Part shown: positions 33,466 to 42,844 of the stretch, piece after piece | Layout: every line of letters starts with the position of its first letter | Position numbering within the stretch: the stretch's first letter is position 1 | Translations under genes and position numbers: made by a program | The notes under the pieces: model-generated | Databases searched by the model: none | Told to the model about the DNA's origin: nothing | The model's input: only the letters and a program-made list of their open reading frames with translations | Assembly: GCA_004210915.1 (NCBI GenBank) | Contig: SEGS01000005.1 | Coordinates: 1-64,000 of the forward strand | Direction: 5' to 3' | DNA from: Variovorax sp. | Lineage (GTDB): Bacteria > Pseudomonadota > Gammaproteobacteria > Burkholderiales > Burkholderiaceae_C | Length of the DNA: 64,000 nt

Positions 33466-35901
33466 ATGGCCATCAAGAAGTCAGACCTCTACTCATCCCT
33501 TTGGGCCAGTTGCGACCAGCTGCGGGGCGGCATGGATGCCAGCCAGTACAAGGACTACGTCCTGTTCATGCTGTTCATCAAGTACATCAGCGACAAGTAC
33601 GCCGACAGCGACGACTTCGCGCCACCGGTGATCATCCCCCGAGGTGCCAGCTTCAAGGACATGGTGGCACTGAAGGGCAAGCCCGACATCGGCGACAAAA
33701 TCAATACGCAGATCATTCAGCCGCTGATCGATGCCAACGCGCGCCTGGCGCGCAGCGACTTTCCCAACTTCAACGACCCGGAGAAGCTGGGCTCGGGCGG
33801 CGAATTGGTGGAGCGGCTCGACAACCTGATCAGTATCTTCCAGAAGCCTGAGCTGGATTTTTCGCAGAACCGTGCCGAGCATGACGACATCTTGGGCGAT
33901 GCGTATGAGTACCTGATGCGCCACTTCGCCACCGAGAGTGGCAAGAGCAAGGGGCAGTTCTACACGCCTTCCGAAGTGAGCCGCGTCATCGCCAAGGTGA
34001 TCGGCATCTCGCCCGCCAACACCAAGGCCAGCACGACTGCGTACGACCCTACCTGCGGGTCGGGGTCGCTGCTATTGAAGGTTGCTGCCGAGGCTGGCAA
34101 GCACATCACGCTGGAAGGGCAAGAGAAGGACGTGACGACCGCGGGCCTGGCACGGATGAACATGATCCTGCATGACTTCCCCACGGCCAACGTTCTGGGC
34201 GGCAGCAGCACCCTCGCCAACCCGAAATTTCTGGACGGCCACCAGCTGCGCACCTACGACTACGTGGTGGCCAACCCGCCCTTCAGCGACAAGGCCTGGA
34301 GCACGGGCATGACACCCGAAGCTGATCCTCACCAGCGCTTCGCATGGGGTGTACCACCCACGAAACAGGGCGACTACGCTTACCTGTTGCACATCATTCG
34401 AAGCACCAAGGCCAACGGCAAGGCGGCCTGCATCCTGCCCCATGGCGTGCTGTTCCGCGGCAATGCTGAAGCCGTGATCCGCAAGCAGTTGGTCACCAGC
34501 GGCATCCTGAAGGGCATCATCGGTCTACCCGCCAATCTGTTTTACGGCACCGGCATCCCGGCCTGCATCCTGGTGCTGGACAAGGAGAACGCCACGGCGC
34601 GCAAGGGCGTGATGATGGTCGATGCCAGCAAAGGCTTCCTCAAGGACGGCCCCAAGAACCGCCTGCGGGAGCAAGACGTGCACCGCATCGTCGACACCTT
34701 CACCCGTCAGGCCGAGGTGTCGCGCTACGCGCGCTTGGTGCCGCTGGACGAGATCGCCGACGCGAAGAACGACTTCAACCTGAACCTGCCGCGCTACATC
34801 GACAGCAGCGAGCCCGAAGACTTGCACGACATTACGGCCCACCTGCGCGGCGGCATTCCAGAGCGCGACCTGGACGACAAGGCGAGCCCTCTGGCCGCCT
34901 ACTGGCAGGTGCTGCCGGGTGTGCGCAGTGGCTTCTTTGAGCCGACAGGCCACGCCGGCTACGTGCAGCTGACACTGCCGTTGCCCGAGCTGAAGGCAGC
35001 CATCGCCGGTCACGCCGAGTTCCACGCCTTCAATGACCTGGCCCAGAAGCGCTTTGCCGGCTGGCGTGCGTCGGCCACTCAGCGCCTGCAAGCCTTCGGC
35101 ATCGGCGACCACCCCAAGGCGTTGATCGAGACGCTGGCCGAAGACCTGCTAGCCAGATTTCAGGATGTACCACTTGTCGACGCCTACGACGTCTACCAAC
35201 ACCTGATGGACTACTGGACGCAGACGCTGCAGGACGACGTCTATTTGATTGCTGCCGACGGCTGGGTGGCTAAGACCCAACGTATCCTCGAAACCGACAA
35301 GAAAGGCAAGACCAAAGACCGCGGCTGGACCTGCGAGCTGATCCCCAAGCCTCTGATCGTGGCGCGCTACTTCTCACCGGAGCAGACGGCCAACGATGCA
35401 TTGCAGACAGAGCTGGAGGCGGCCATCGCGACCCAGACGGAGCTTGAAGAAGAGCAAGGCGGTGATGAGGGCATCTTCGTAGGCTACGACAGCATTTCGG
35501 CCGCTGCGGTCAAGGATCGCATCCGCGAGATCGGCAGGGACGCGGACGGAGCCGAGGAGCTGAAGCTGCTGAAGGATTGGCTGGAGCGGGGCAACCGCAT
35601 CGCGGTATTGAAGAAGCAGGTGCGCGAGGCCGCCATGGCATTGGATGCGCTGGCTTATGCGAGGTACCCAAGTCTGACGCTGTCCGAGATCCAGGCGCTG
35701 GTGATAGACGAAAAGTGGATGGCAACACTCTTAGGGACTGTGCAGGGCGAGTTGGCTCGTGTGTCTCACGCTCTGACCGGACGCATACGCGAGCTGGCCG
35801 AGCGTTACTCGATGCCGCTACCCGTGTTAAGTGAAGAAGTCGCAACGCTGGCGGCAACGGTCGACGGGCATCTTTCTAGGATGGGGGTCTCATGGAATTG
35901 A
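33466..35901 (+). CDS. hsdM: Type I restriction-modification system, methylase subunit
   Basis: Adenine-N6 methyltransferase subunit of a type I system. The 811-residue protein has the N-terminal HsdM helical domain (about 1-140), SAM motif I DPTCGSGSLLLKVA (about residue 195) and the catalytic motif NPPF (about residue 271). It is longer than the usual about 500 residues: roughly 300 extra C-terminal residues include coiled-coil-like parts. ATG 33466 starts MAIKKSDLYSSLW. Its end overlaps hsdS by 10 bp. It opens the operon hsdM-hsdS-nuclease-hsdR-metallopeptidase. Confidence 0.95.
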   Translation: MAIKKSDLYSSLWASCDQLRGGMDASQYKDYVLFMLFIKYISDKYADSDDFAPPVIIPRGASFKDMVALKGKPDIGDKINTQIIQPLIDANARLARSDFPNFNDPEKLGSGGELVERLDNLISIFQKPELDFSQNRAEHDDILGDAYEYLMRHFATESGKSKGQFYTPSEVSRVIAKVIGISPANTKASTTAYDPTCGSGSLLLKVAAEAGKHITLEGQEKDVTTAGLARMNMILHDFPTANVLGGSSTLANPKFLDGHQLRTYDYVVANPPFSDKAWSTGMTPEADPHQRFAWGVPPTKQGDYAYLLHIIRSTKANGKAACILPHGVLFRGNAEAVIRKQLVTSGILKGIIGLPANLFYGTGIPACILVLDKENATARKGVMMVDASKGFLKDGPKNRLREQDVHRIVDTFTRQAEVSRYARLVPLDEIADAKNDFNLNLPRYIDSSEPEDLHDITAHLRGGIPERDLDDKASPLAAYWQVLPGVRSGFFEPTGHAGYVQLTLPLPELKAAIAGHAEFHAFNDLAQKRFAGWRASATQRLQAFGIGDHPKALIETLAEDLLARFQDVPLVDAYDVYQHLMDYWTQTLQDDVYLIAADGWVAKTQRILETDKKGKTKDRGWTCELIPKPLIVARYFSPEQTANDALQTELEAAIATQTELEEEQGGDEGIFVGYDSISAAAVKDRIREIGRDADGAEELKLLKDWLERGNRIAVLKKQVREAAMALDALAYARYPSLTLSEIQALVIDEKWMATLLGTVQGELARVSHALTGRIRELAERYSMPLPVLSEEVATLAATVDGHLSRMGVSWN

Positions 35902-37124
35902 GGCCGGCGTACAAACAATCCGAACTAGGGGTAGTTCCCGCTGACTGGGATGTGTGCAACCTTGGGAGCGTTGGTGAGGCCTTGATCGGATTGACTTACT
36001 CGCCAAGCGACGTCAAGCCGCATGGAACGCTGGTGCTCCGCTCTTCGAATATCCAGAACGACGCACTCGCGTTCGACGACAACGTCTACGTCGACTGCGA
36101 GATCGCAGAGCGCATCAGGGTACGGTCCGGTGACATCCTTGTCTGCGTACGAAATGGAAGTAGGAGCCTGATCGGAAAGACCGCGCTGCTTGACAGCCGC
36201 GTGGAAGGAATGACCTTCGGGGCATTTATGGCCGTGTACCGGAGCGATATCGGTCCGCTGGTCAAATTTCTCTTTCAGTCGGAGATCCTCAAGCGCCAGA
36301 TCAATGAGCATCTCGGCGCGACGATCAACCAGATCACGAACAAGAGTCTTAATTCGTTTCGTATCCCACTACCTCCAACGGAGCGGGAGCGAGTTGGAAT
36401 CACAGCTGCGCTGAACGATGTTGACAGCTTGCTCGCTGCCCTGGACCGCCTCATCGCCAAGAAGCGCGACGTCAAGCAGGCCGCCATGCAGCAACTCCTC
36501 ACCGGCCAGACCCGGCTTCCGGGGTTTCAGGACGAGTGGGAGGTGAAGCGACTCGACGAGGTGGCAGACATCAGAAGCGGCGGTACTCCGAGCACGAATG
36601 ACCCCGCTTGTTGGGATGGAGACATCGCTTGGTGCACACCCACTGACATCACCGCACTGGCAGGGCGAAAGTATCTGTCGAGCACGACCCGGAGGATCAC
36701 AGCGCATGGTCTCAAACAAAGCTCTGCAGAAGTGATCCCGGCTGGGTCAATCGTCATGACTTCACGCGCAACGATCGGGGAATGCGCAATCAATGCCGTT
36801 CCGATGACAACAAATCAGGGCTTCAAAAACTTCGTTCCGTTCGAGCATATTGACGCAGAGTTCCTGTACTACCTTCTCTCGACACAGAAGGCCGGGTTTG
36901 TCAGTCTTTGTGGGGGCAGTACCTTTCTAGAGATCGGGAAAACACAGCTCCGGCACTACACAGTTCGGCTGCCCTCAGAGAAAGTCGAACAAGCAGCTAT
37001 TGCTACCGTCCTTTCCGACATCGACACCGAACTCATCGCCTTAGAAGTCCGCCGCGACAAGACCCGCGCGCTCAAGCAAGGAATGATGCAAGAACTGCTA
37101 ACCGGAAGGACGAGACTGGTATGA
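35892..37124 (+). CDS. hsdS: Type I restriction-modification system, specificity subunit
   Basis: DNA-recognition subunit with two target-recognition domains (about residues 1-165 and 215-375), each followed by a conserved helix ending in a matching motif: RDVKQAAMQQLLTGQTRLPG and DKTRALKQGMMQELLTGRTRL. Length 410 is normal. The two domains define a bipartite target that cannot be read from sequence alone. Its TGA overlaps the next ATG. Confidence 0.95.
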   Translation: MELRPAYKQSELGVVPADWDVCNLGSVGEALIGLTYSPSDVKPHGTLVLRSSNIQNDALAFDDNVYVDCEIAERIRVRSGDILVCVRNGSRSLIGKTALLDSRVEGMTFGAFMAVYRSDIGPLVKFLFQSEILKRQINEHLGATINQITNKSLNSFRIPLPPTERERVGITAALNDVDSLLAALDRLIAKKRDVKQAAMQQLLTGQTRLPGFQDEWEVKRLDEVADIRSGGTPSTNDPACWDGDIAWCTPTDITALAGRKYLSSTTRRITAHGLKQSSAEVIPAGSIVMTSRATIGECAINAVPMTTNQGFKNFVPFEHIDAEFLYYLLSTQKAGFVSLCGGSTFLEIGKTQLRHYTVRLPSEKVEQAAIATVLSDIDTELIALEVRRDKTRALKQGMMQELLTGRTRLV

Positions 37125-38065
37125 CCCAATACAACCGAGTGATGGCGGGCAAAGGGGGAATCCATGCCGCCGAGTGTGTGCAGGAAGGATTCATCGGGGT
37201 CGATTACCAGATCGCGCAAGACCTGACCGCCGATCTGACAGACGACTTCCGAGAGTTCAACGCCAAGTACATCCCGATCTACCTGGCCGGTCATCCTGAG
37301 AAGACGAAGATCGGTGCAGGCCTGGCATGCGGCTTCACCTGGACGGTGGCGATGGGCCTGAAACAGGGCGACATTGTGATCAGCCCCGACGGTGCAGGCG
37401 CCTACTACGTCGGCGAGATCACCGGCGGCTACTTCTACAAACCAGGCGGCGTTCTTCCGCACCGGCGCCCCGTGGCTTGGTACCCCAACAAGATCGATCG
37501 CTCCGCCATGAGCGGGCCATTGCAGCGGTCTACCAATTCGATTGGCACGTGTTGCGACGTCACGCAGTACGCCGCCGAGCTGAAAGCGTTGGTCGGCGGG
37601 CAAGCCAACCCAGCATTGATCGCCAGTGACCCGACGGTCGAAGACCCCGCGGTCTTTGCGCTGGAGAAGTACCTGGAAGACTTTCTTGTCAGCAATTGGG
37701 CGAAGACCGAGCTCGGCAAGAAGTACGACATCTACACAGTCGATGGCGAACGGGTCGGCCAGCAGTTTCAGACGGATACGGGGCCATTGGATGTATTGGC
37801 CGTGAGCAAGGACGGCAGAGAGCTTCTCGTCGTGGAGCTGAAGCGAGGCCGCGCGAGCGATACGGTGGTCGGGCAGATACAGCGTTACATGGGCTACCTA
37901 ATGGACGAGCTGGCTGAGCCCCACCAGACCGTCAAGGGCGTGATCATCGCCCTGGAGGATGATCTCAAGATCCGGCGGGCGCTGCGGGCGACGAACAACA
38001 TCAGCTTCTACCGTTACGAGGTGAGCTTTGCCCTCACCCCCATGCAAGGCGCACTGAACACATGA
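37121..38065 (+). CDS. EVE/PUA-like domain plus NucS-like nuclease, inside the hsd operon
   Basis: A 314-residue protein. The N-terminal about 150 residues (QGDIVISPDGAGAYYVGEIT, PHRRPVAWYPNKIDRSAMSG, SIGTCCDV) resemble an EVE/PUA-like base-sensing module found in modification-dependent restriction proteins. The C-terminal part (about 215-300) is a NucS/DUF91-type PD-(D/E)XK nuclease: GPLDVLAVSKDGRELLVVEL followed by KRGRASDTVVGQIQRYMGYL. It overlaps hsdS and hsdR by ATGA on both sides, so it is produced with the type I complex. A role as type IV-like restriction of modified DNA is inferred from the domain pairing. Confidence 0.78.
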   Translation: MTQYNRVMAGKGGIHAAECVQEGFIGVDYQIAQDLTADLTDDFREFNAKYIPIYLAGHPEKTKIGAGLACGFTWTVAMGLKQGDIVISPDGAGAYYVGEITGGYFYKPGGVLPHRRPVAWYPNKIDRSAMSGPLQRSTNSIGTCCDVTQYAAELKALVGGQANPALIASDPTVEDPAVFALEKYLEDFLVSNWAKTELGKKYDIYTVDGERVGQQFQTDTGPLDVLAVSKDGRELLVVELKRGRASDTVVGQIQRYMGYLMDELAEPHQTVKGVIIALEDDLKIRRALRATNNISFYRYEVSFALTPMQGALNT

Positions 38066-41000
38066 CGAATCCACCCCTTCGGCCCGAGCGGGTCACGCAG
38101 AACCGGGTCGTGAAGCTGATCACAGCTGCGGCTTCGACGGGCGGCTTGGGCTACACGAACCTGGGGGACTGGAGCAAACGGGACGGCAACCGCTGCATCG
38201 AAATCGAGCACCTGCGCGCTAACTTGAAGAAGCGCGGCTACACGGATGCCCATGTCACCCAGGCCGCGCAGAAGCTGATGGCCGCGGTTGACACCACGGG
38301 CACCACCCTGTATCAGGCGAACTTGCGCACGTACCACCTGCTGCGCTATGGCGTGCCAGTGCAAATGGCCGCGGGCGTACCGCACGAGACGGTTCATCTG
38401 ATCGACTGGAGCCACCCCACGCAGAACGACTTTGCATTGGCGGAGGAAGTGACGCTCAAGGGCGGGCACGAGCGCCGGCCGGACATCGTGCTGTACGTGA
38501 ACGGCATCGCGGCGGTCGTTATCGAGCTGAAGCGCAGCTCGGTGGACATTGCCAACGGCATCCGACAGCTGCGCACCAATCAGGAAGGCATCTTCAATCA
38601 GAACTTCTTCAGCACCGTGCAACTGGTGCTGGCCGGCAGCGACTCGCAGGGGCTGCGCTACGGCACCACAGGCACCCCGGAAAAGTTCTTCGTAGAGTGG
38701 AAGCACCACAAGATCGGTGGAGGCGACGAGGGCCTTTCTGTTGGCGAGTTGCTGGACAGCCCAGTGCGCCAGATGCTGGACCCTGTGCGCTTGCTGGACC
38801 TGATGCGCAACTTCGTGATCTTCGACGCGGGGCAGAAGAAGGTGCCGCGGCTGCACCAGTACGAAGGCGTGAAGGCGGCGCAGGAGCGCATCAAGCGACA
38901 CGAAGGTGGCGTGATCTGGCACACCCAGGGCAGCGGCAAGAGCATCTTGATGGTGCTGATCGCCAAATGGCTTCTGGAACACGATGCCGATGCCCGCATT
39001 TTGGTGGTGACGGACCGGGACGAACTGGACAAGCAGATCGAAGGGGTGATGAGGAACGCCAAGGTGATTGGTGCCGAGTCGCCTTCGCCGCGCATCCAAT
39101 CACGTCGGGAGTTGGTGGAGAAACTGGGGGCGGCAGCCCCGCGACTGATGTGCGCGCTGATCCACAAGATCGACACGGCGGACCTGAAGGGTGAGCCGCC
39201 AAAGGTGGCCGGACGTTTCTACGTGTTCGTCGATGAGTGCCACCGCACGCAAGGCGGCGAAATGAACAAGCAGATGAAGCGCTGGCTGCCGAACGCCATC
39301 TTCATCGGCTTCACCGGCACGCCGCTGCTGCGCCGCGACAAGCAGACCACGCGCGAGGTGTTTGGCACCTTTATCCACACCTACAAGTTCGACCAGGCGG
39401 TGGCCGACAAGGTGGTGCTGGACTTGAAGTACGAAGCGCGGGATGTGCCTCAGCGCCTGACGTCACCAGAGCATGTCGATGCCTGGTTCGAGAAGGCAGC
39501 CAAGGGGCTCAACAACTTCCAGAAGTCGGTGTTGCGCAAGCGCTGGGCGACGATGGAAGAGCTGATGAGTTCGGGCGAGCGCAAGCAGCGCATCATTGCG
39601 GACATCAACCACGATTTTGGCGTGCGTCCGCGGTTGAACAACGATCGAGGCACGGCCATTCTGGTGGCCGCTTCGATCTACGACGCCTGCCACTACTACC
39701 GCCTGTTCCAGAACTCACCGCTGGAGCCGCACTGCGGCCTCATCACTTCGTACGAGCCGAATCACAACGCGATTTCGCAAGAGCCGAAGGACAGCGACGA
39801 GCGCTACAAGTTCGACACGTACACCAAGCACGTGCTCGGCAAAGACCAGAGCACTTCGCAGTACGAAACCGAGATGAAGCGGCGCTTTATCGAGGAGCCG
39901 GCGAACCTGAAGCTTCTGATTGTGGTGAGCAAGCTGCTGACGGGCTTTGACGCACCGAGCTGCACCTACATCTATTTGGACAACCAGCTGCGTGACCACA
40001 ACCTCTTCCAGGCGATCTGCCGGACCAACCGACTGGATGGCGACGACAAGGACTACGGGCACGTGGTCGACTACAAGGAGCTGTTCAACAAGGTGCAGGA
40101 CGCGATTGCGGTCTATACCTCGGACGAACTGGACACCGAGAGCTCGGGCGACGGTGGCAATGTGACCGTGAAGGACTGGCGCAAGGAAGGCAAGGCACGG
40201 CTGGACGCCGCACGTGAGGCCCTGGCCTACCTGTGCGCACCCGTCAAGCAACCGCAAGGGATCGAGCAGCACATCCAGTACTTCTGCGGCGATGCGGCAA
40301 ACCCCAGCGCGTTGAATGACACCGAGCCGCTGCGCATCTCGTTCTACAAGGCGGTGGCGGCGTACGTGCGGGCCTACGCGGAGCTGGCGCCGAATCTGGA
40401 GGAAGCGGGCTACACCGCGGCCGAGATCGCGAACCTCGCGCATGAGACGCAGTTCTATGCGGAGGTGCGCGCGGCGATCAAGAACCACTCGGTCGAAGAG
40501 CTGGACATCAAGCCCTTCGAGGCCGACATGCGCCACCTCATCAACAGCTATGTGCTGGCGGACCCTGCCAACCTGCTTGGGGACTTGAGCGAGTTGTCGT
40601 TGACGGAGCTGATCATCGAGACGGGCATCCACGATGCCATCGCAAAGAAGCTGAATGAGAAGGGCAAGTTGTCGCGGAACGCGATTGCCGAGGGCATCGT
40701 CAATAACGTTCGCAAGACGATCATTCGTGACCAATTGACGGACCCGGTGTTCTACGCGGAGATGTCGAAGTTGCTAGAGGATCTGATCCAGCAGAAGCGC
40801 GACGACACCGAATCCTACGAGCTGTTTTTGAAGAAAGCGGAGACGCTGGCGAAGAAGTTGGGCACGGGCAAGGGAGAGAACGACGTGCCCGCGGAACTGC
40901 ATGGCAACAAAGAGGCGACGGTGCTGTACAACAACCTGCCCGCCGTGCTGGCTGCGGCAATGCCGCCAAACGCTGCGGGCGAAACCGCTGTGCCGAACGG

Positions 41001-41184
41001 CGACGAAGTGCTTGAGCTGGCGTTGCAGCTGGACAAGGCCATCAGGGAAAAGGCGCCCGCAGGTTGGAAGGGGGACTCTGCGCGCGAGGCGCAGGTGCTG
41101 AATGCCATTTATCCGATCATGAAGAAGAACAGGACTGCCACGCTGGCCATCTTCGAGATCATCAAGAACCAGCCGGGCTACTGA
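38062..41184 (+). CDS. hsdR: Type I restriction-modification system, restriction subunit
   Basis: ATP-dependent translocase and nuclease subunit, 1040 residues. The N-terminal nuclease has RRPDIVLYVNGIAAVVIELK (Asp...Glu-x-Lys). The helicase core has Walker A HTQGSGKSILM, the DEAD-type box DECHRTQGG, GFTGTPL (motif III-like) and QAICRTNR (motif VI). All needed catalytic residues appear intact. It overlaps the preceding nuclease gene and the following metallopeptidase gene. Confidence 0.95.
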   Translation: MTNPPLRPERVTQNRVVKLITAAASTGGLGYTNLGDWSKRDGNRCIEIEHLRANLKKRGYTDAHVTQAAQKLMAAVDTTGTTLYQANLRTYHLLRYGVPVQMAAGVPHETVHLIDWSHPTQNDFALAEEVTLKGGHERRPDIVLYVNGIAAVVIELKRSSVDIANGIRQLRTNQEGIFNQNFFSTVQLVLAGSDSQGLRYGTTGTPEKFFVEWKHHKIGGGDEGLSVGELLDSPVRQMLDPVRLLDLMRNFVIFDAGQKKVPRLHQYEGVKAAQERIKRHEGGVIWHTQGSGKSILMVLIAKWLLEHDADARILVVTDRDELDKQIEGVMRNAKVIGAESPSPRIQSRRELVEKLGAAAPRLMCALIHKIDTADLKGEPPKVAGRFYVFVDECHRTQGGEMNKQMKRWLPNAIFIGFTGTPLLRRDKQTTREVFGTFIHTYKFDQAVADKVVLDLKYEARDVPQRLTSPEHVDAWFEKAAKGLNNFQKSVLRKRWATMEELMSSGERKQRIIADINHDFGVRPRLNNDRGTAILVAASIYDACHYYRLFQNSPLEPHCGLITSYEPNHNAISQEPKDSDERYKFDTYTKHVLGKDQSTSQYETEMKRRFIEEPANLKLLIVVSKLLTGFDAPSCTYIYLDNQLRDHNLFQAICRTNRLDGDDKDYGHVVDYKELFNKVQDAIAVYTSDELDTESSGDGGNVTVKDWRKEGKARLDAAREALAYLCAPVKQPQGIEQHIQYFCGDAANPSALNDTEPLRISFYKAVAAYVRAYAELAPNLEEAGYTAAEIANLAHETQFYAEVRAAIKNHSVEELDIKPFEADMRHLINSYVLADPANLLGDLSELSLTELIIETGIHDAIAKKLNEKGKLSRNAIAEGIVNNVRKTIIRDQLTDPVFYAEMSKLLEDLIQQKRDDTESYELFLKKAETLAKKLGTGKGENDVPAELHGNKEATVLYNNLPAVLAAAMPPNAAGETAVPNGDEVLELALQLDKAIREKAPAGWKGDSAREAQVLNAIYPIMKKNRTATLAIFEIIKNQPGY

Positions 41185-41900
41185 TGAGCGAAGTGTTCGA
41201 GCTGGGTGAGATCACGGTCAACGTGACGCTCAAGAGCGTCAAGAACGTTCATCTGACAGTCCATCCGCCCGAGGGGCGAGTGACGTTGGTGGCGCCGATG
41301 AGCACCCGCCCCGAAGTGGCGCGCGCGTACGCGATTTCCAAGCTGGGTTGGATACGGCTGCAACAGCAGGCGCTGCGCGACCAGGCCCGGGAAACTGAGC
41401 GGCGCTACATCGAGCGAGAGAGCCACCAGTTGTGGGGCCGGAATCATTTGATGACGGTGATCGAGGAAGACACGAAGCCCTTTGTGAAGCTCGACCACCG
41501 GCGAATCACGCTCACTGTGCGCCCCGGGAGTGATGCTGCGAAGCGCGCTGAGGTGATGCATGAATGGCACAAGCGTCTGCTTCATGCCGCTGTGCCGGAC
41601 ATGATCGAACGCTGGGAGGCGCGACTGGGTGTTCGCGTGGCGGGCTATTTCTTGCAACGCATGAAGACCAAGTGGGGCAGCTGCAATCACGCGGCCGGCA
41701 ACATACGGCTGAATACCGAGCTGGTGAAGAAGCCGAAAGATCTGGTTGAGTACGTGGTGGTGCACGAGATGCTGCACCTGCTGGAGCCGACGCACAACGA
41801 GCGATTTGTTGCCCTTTTGACTCGACACTGGCCGCAATGGCAAGAGTCGCGGCGAGAGCTGAATGCGCTGCCACTCAGTTCCGAGACCTGGTCTGCTTGA
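41184..41900 (+). CDS. M48/YgjP-like zinc metallopeptidase of the hsd operon
   Basis: A 238-residue cytosolic protein of the YgjP/SprT-like DUF45 group. It has the fingerprint MKTKWGSCN, and the zinc motif VVVHEMLHLLEPTHNERF (HExxH with a later His). ATG overlaps the hsdR stop. This protein often ends type I operons, where it might remove HsdR subunits; that is an inference from co-occurrence. Confidence 0.86.
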   Translation: MSEVFELGEITVNVTLKSVKNVHLTVHPPEGRVTLVAPMSTRPEVARAYAISKLGWIRLQQQALRDQARETERRYIERESHQLWGRNHLMTVIEEDTKPFVKLDHRRITLTVRPGSDAAKRAEVMHEWHKRLLHAAVPDMIERWEARLGVRVAGYFLQRMKTKWGSCNHAAGNIRLNTELVKKPKDLVEYVVVHEMLHLLEPTHNERFVALLTRHWPQWQESRRELNALPLSSETWSA

Positions 41901-41967
41901 GCAGCACGTTGACCTGGTTTGATCGCGGGCGCGACCGCTCCCCTTCTTTTCTGGCGAAGCTCCTGGA

Positions 41968-42531
41968 TCAGTAGCCCATTTCGACCGCGGTGCCCTTGGC
42001 CCAGCGGCTCTCCCAATGCGCGAGGTAGGTGGAGGCTACCGTCGGGTTGTTCCATACGACCAGGACGTTTTCGGAGTTCGCTGCTGCCGCGGCCTGGCTG
42101 TAGTTGAAGGAGCCAGTCTGGGTGTGCTGGCTGTCGACGACGATGTACTTGTCGTGGTGGATCGTGTATGTCGAGATCACGCGGGTCGGAATGTCTGCGC
42201 CAACGACCAGGTTCATGGCGGCGATGTTGGACTTGCCGCGGTTGCCCTTGTCGTCGATCAACACACGGACATCGACGCCGCGCCGTTTGGCGTTGATGAG
42301 TGCGCGAACGATTGTTGGAGAAGTGAACGAGTAAGCGGCAAGGCGCAGGCTTTTGTGTGCGCTGTCGATGACCTTGATGATCAATGCTTCTGAGCCTGCC
42401 TTGGGCGAGAAAGCGACTTCAACCTGCGGTTGAGATGAAGGGTGACCTGAGGTGGTGCCGCAGCCGCTCAGGGTGACGGCCAGCACCGCGGCGAGCAGCG
42501 CGCGAGGAAGAGTGAACGAGGATGAAGGCAT
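41968..42531 (-). CDS. Phospholipase D-family nuclease, lipoprotein-type export
   Basis: A 187-residue Nuc-type endonuclease. ATG 42531 starts a lipoprotein signal (LPRALLAAVLAVTLSGC). The catalytic HKD motif is intact: HHDKYIVVDSQHTQTGSFNYS followed by AAAANSENVLVVW. Such single-motif proteins act as dimers and occur in conjugative plasmids and defence contexts. It is convergent with the hsd operon. Export to the envelope suggests it acts on extracellular DNA or incoming DNA. Confidence 0.85.
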   Translation of the reverse strand: MPSSSFTLPRALLAAVLAVTLSGCGTTSGHPSSQPQVEVAFSPKAGSEALIIKVIDSAHKSLRLAAYSFTSPTIVRALINAKRRGVDVRVLIDDKGNRGKSNIAAMNLVVGADIPTRVISTYTIHHDKYIVVDSQHTQTGSFNYSQAAAAANSENVLVVWNNPTVASTYLAHWESRWAKGTAVEMGY

Positions 42532-42596
42532 AGGGAAGTGTGGCGGCGTGGTCGCTTGGAACAGCCGCTGTTGGCATAGCGAGCGGCTGACCTGCG

Positions 42597-42785
42597 CTAG
42601 TGATTCTCGGCGCTGGTTTCGACGGGGCGGAGCCATTCGATGGCCGCTTCCGCGGGCGCCATTCGGGCAAATCGCTCGTCATGCAGCAACTTGCCGGCGA
42701 TCTCCTCCAATTGCACAGGATCGACCGTGCGCCATCGCTGCTGCAGTCGCTGCGCGCAGGCAGCAATCCATATTCTGCGCTGAGT
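42597..42785 (-). CDS. Possible small protein divergent from umuD (start unclear)
   Basis: An open frame of up to 63 codons with a natural-looking sequence: WIAACAQRLQQRWRTVDPVQ then LEEIAGKLLHDERFARMAPA and EAAIEWLRPVETSAENH. No ATG/GTG/TTG start fits its N-terminus; an ATG-GAT lies one frame away just upstream, so a small deletion may have broken the start. Short proteins of this kind occur beside error-prone polymerase genes. Low confidence. Confidence 0.35.
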   Translation of the reverse strand, partial: TQRRIWIAACAQRLQQRWRTVDPVQLEEIAGKLLHDERFARMAPAEAAIEWLRPVETSAENH

Positions 42786-42824
42786 TCAACGGGTGGTGCG
42801 TCCCATACCCTGATGCTACCCATA

Positions 42825-42844
42825 TACTGGATGCATGTACAGTA
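42825..42844 (+). promoter_or_regulatory. LexA box overlapping the umuD start codon
   Basis: The near-perfect palindrome TACTGGATGCATGTACAGTA fits the LexA consensus (TACTG-N10-CAGTA). It covers the ATG of umuD at 42835. It implies SOS control of umuDC and a transcription start at or next to the start codon. Confidence 0.82.
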
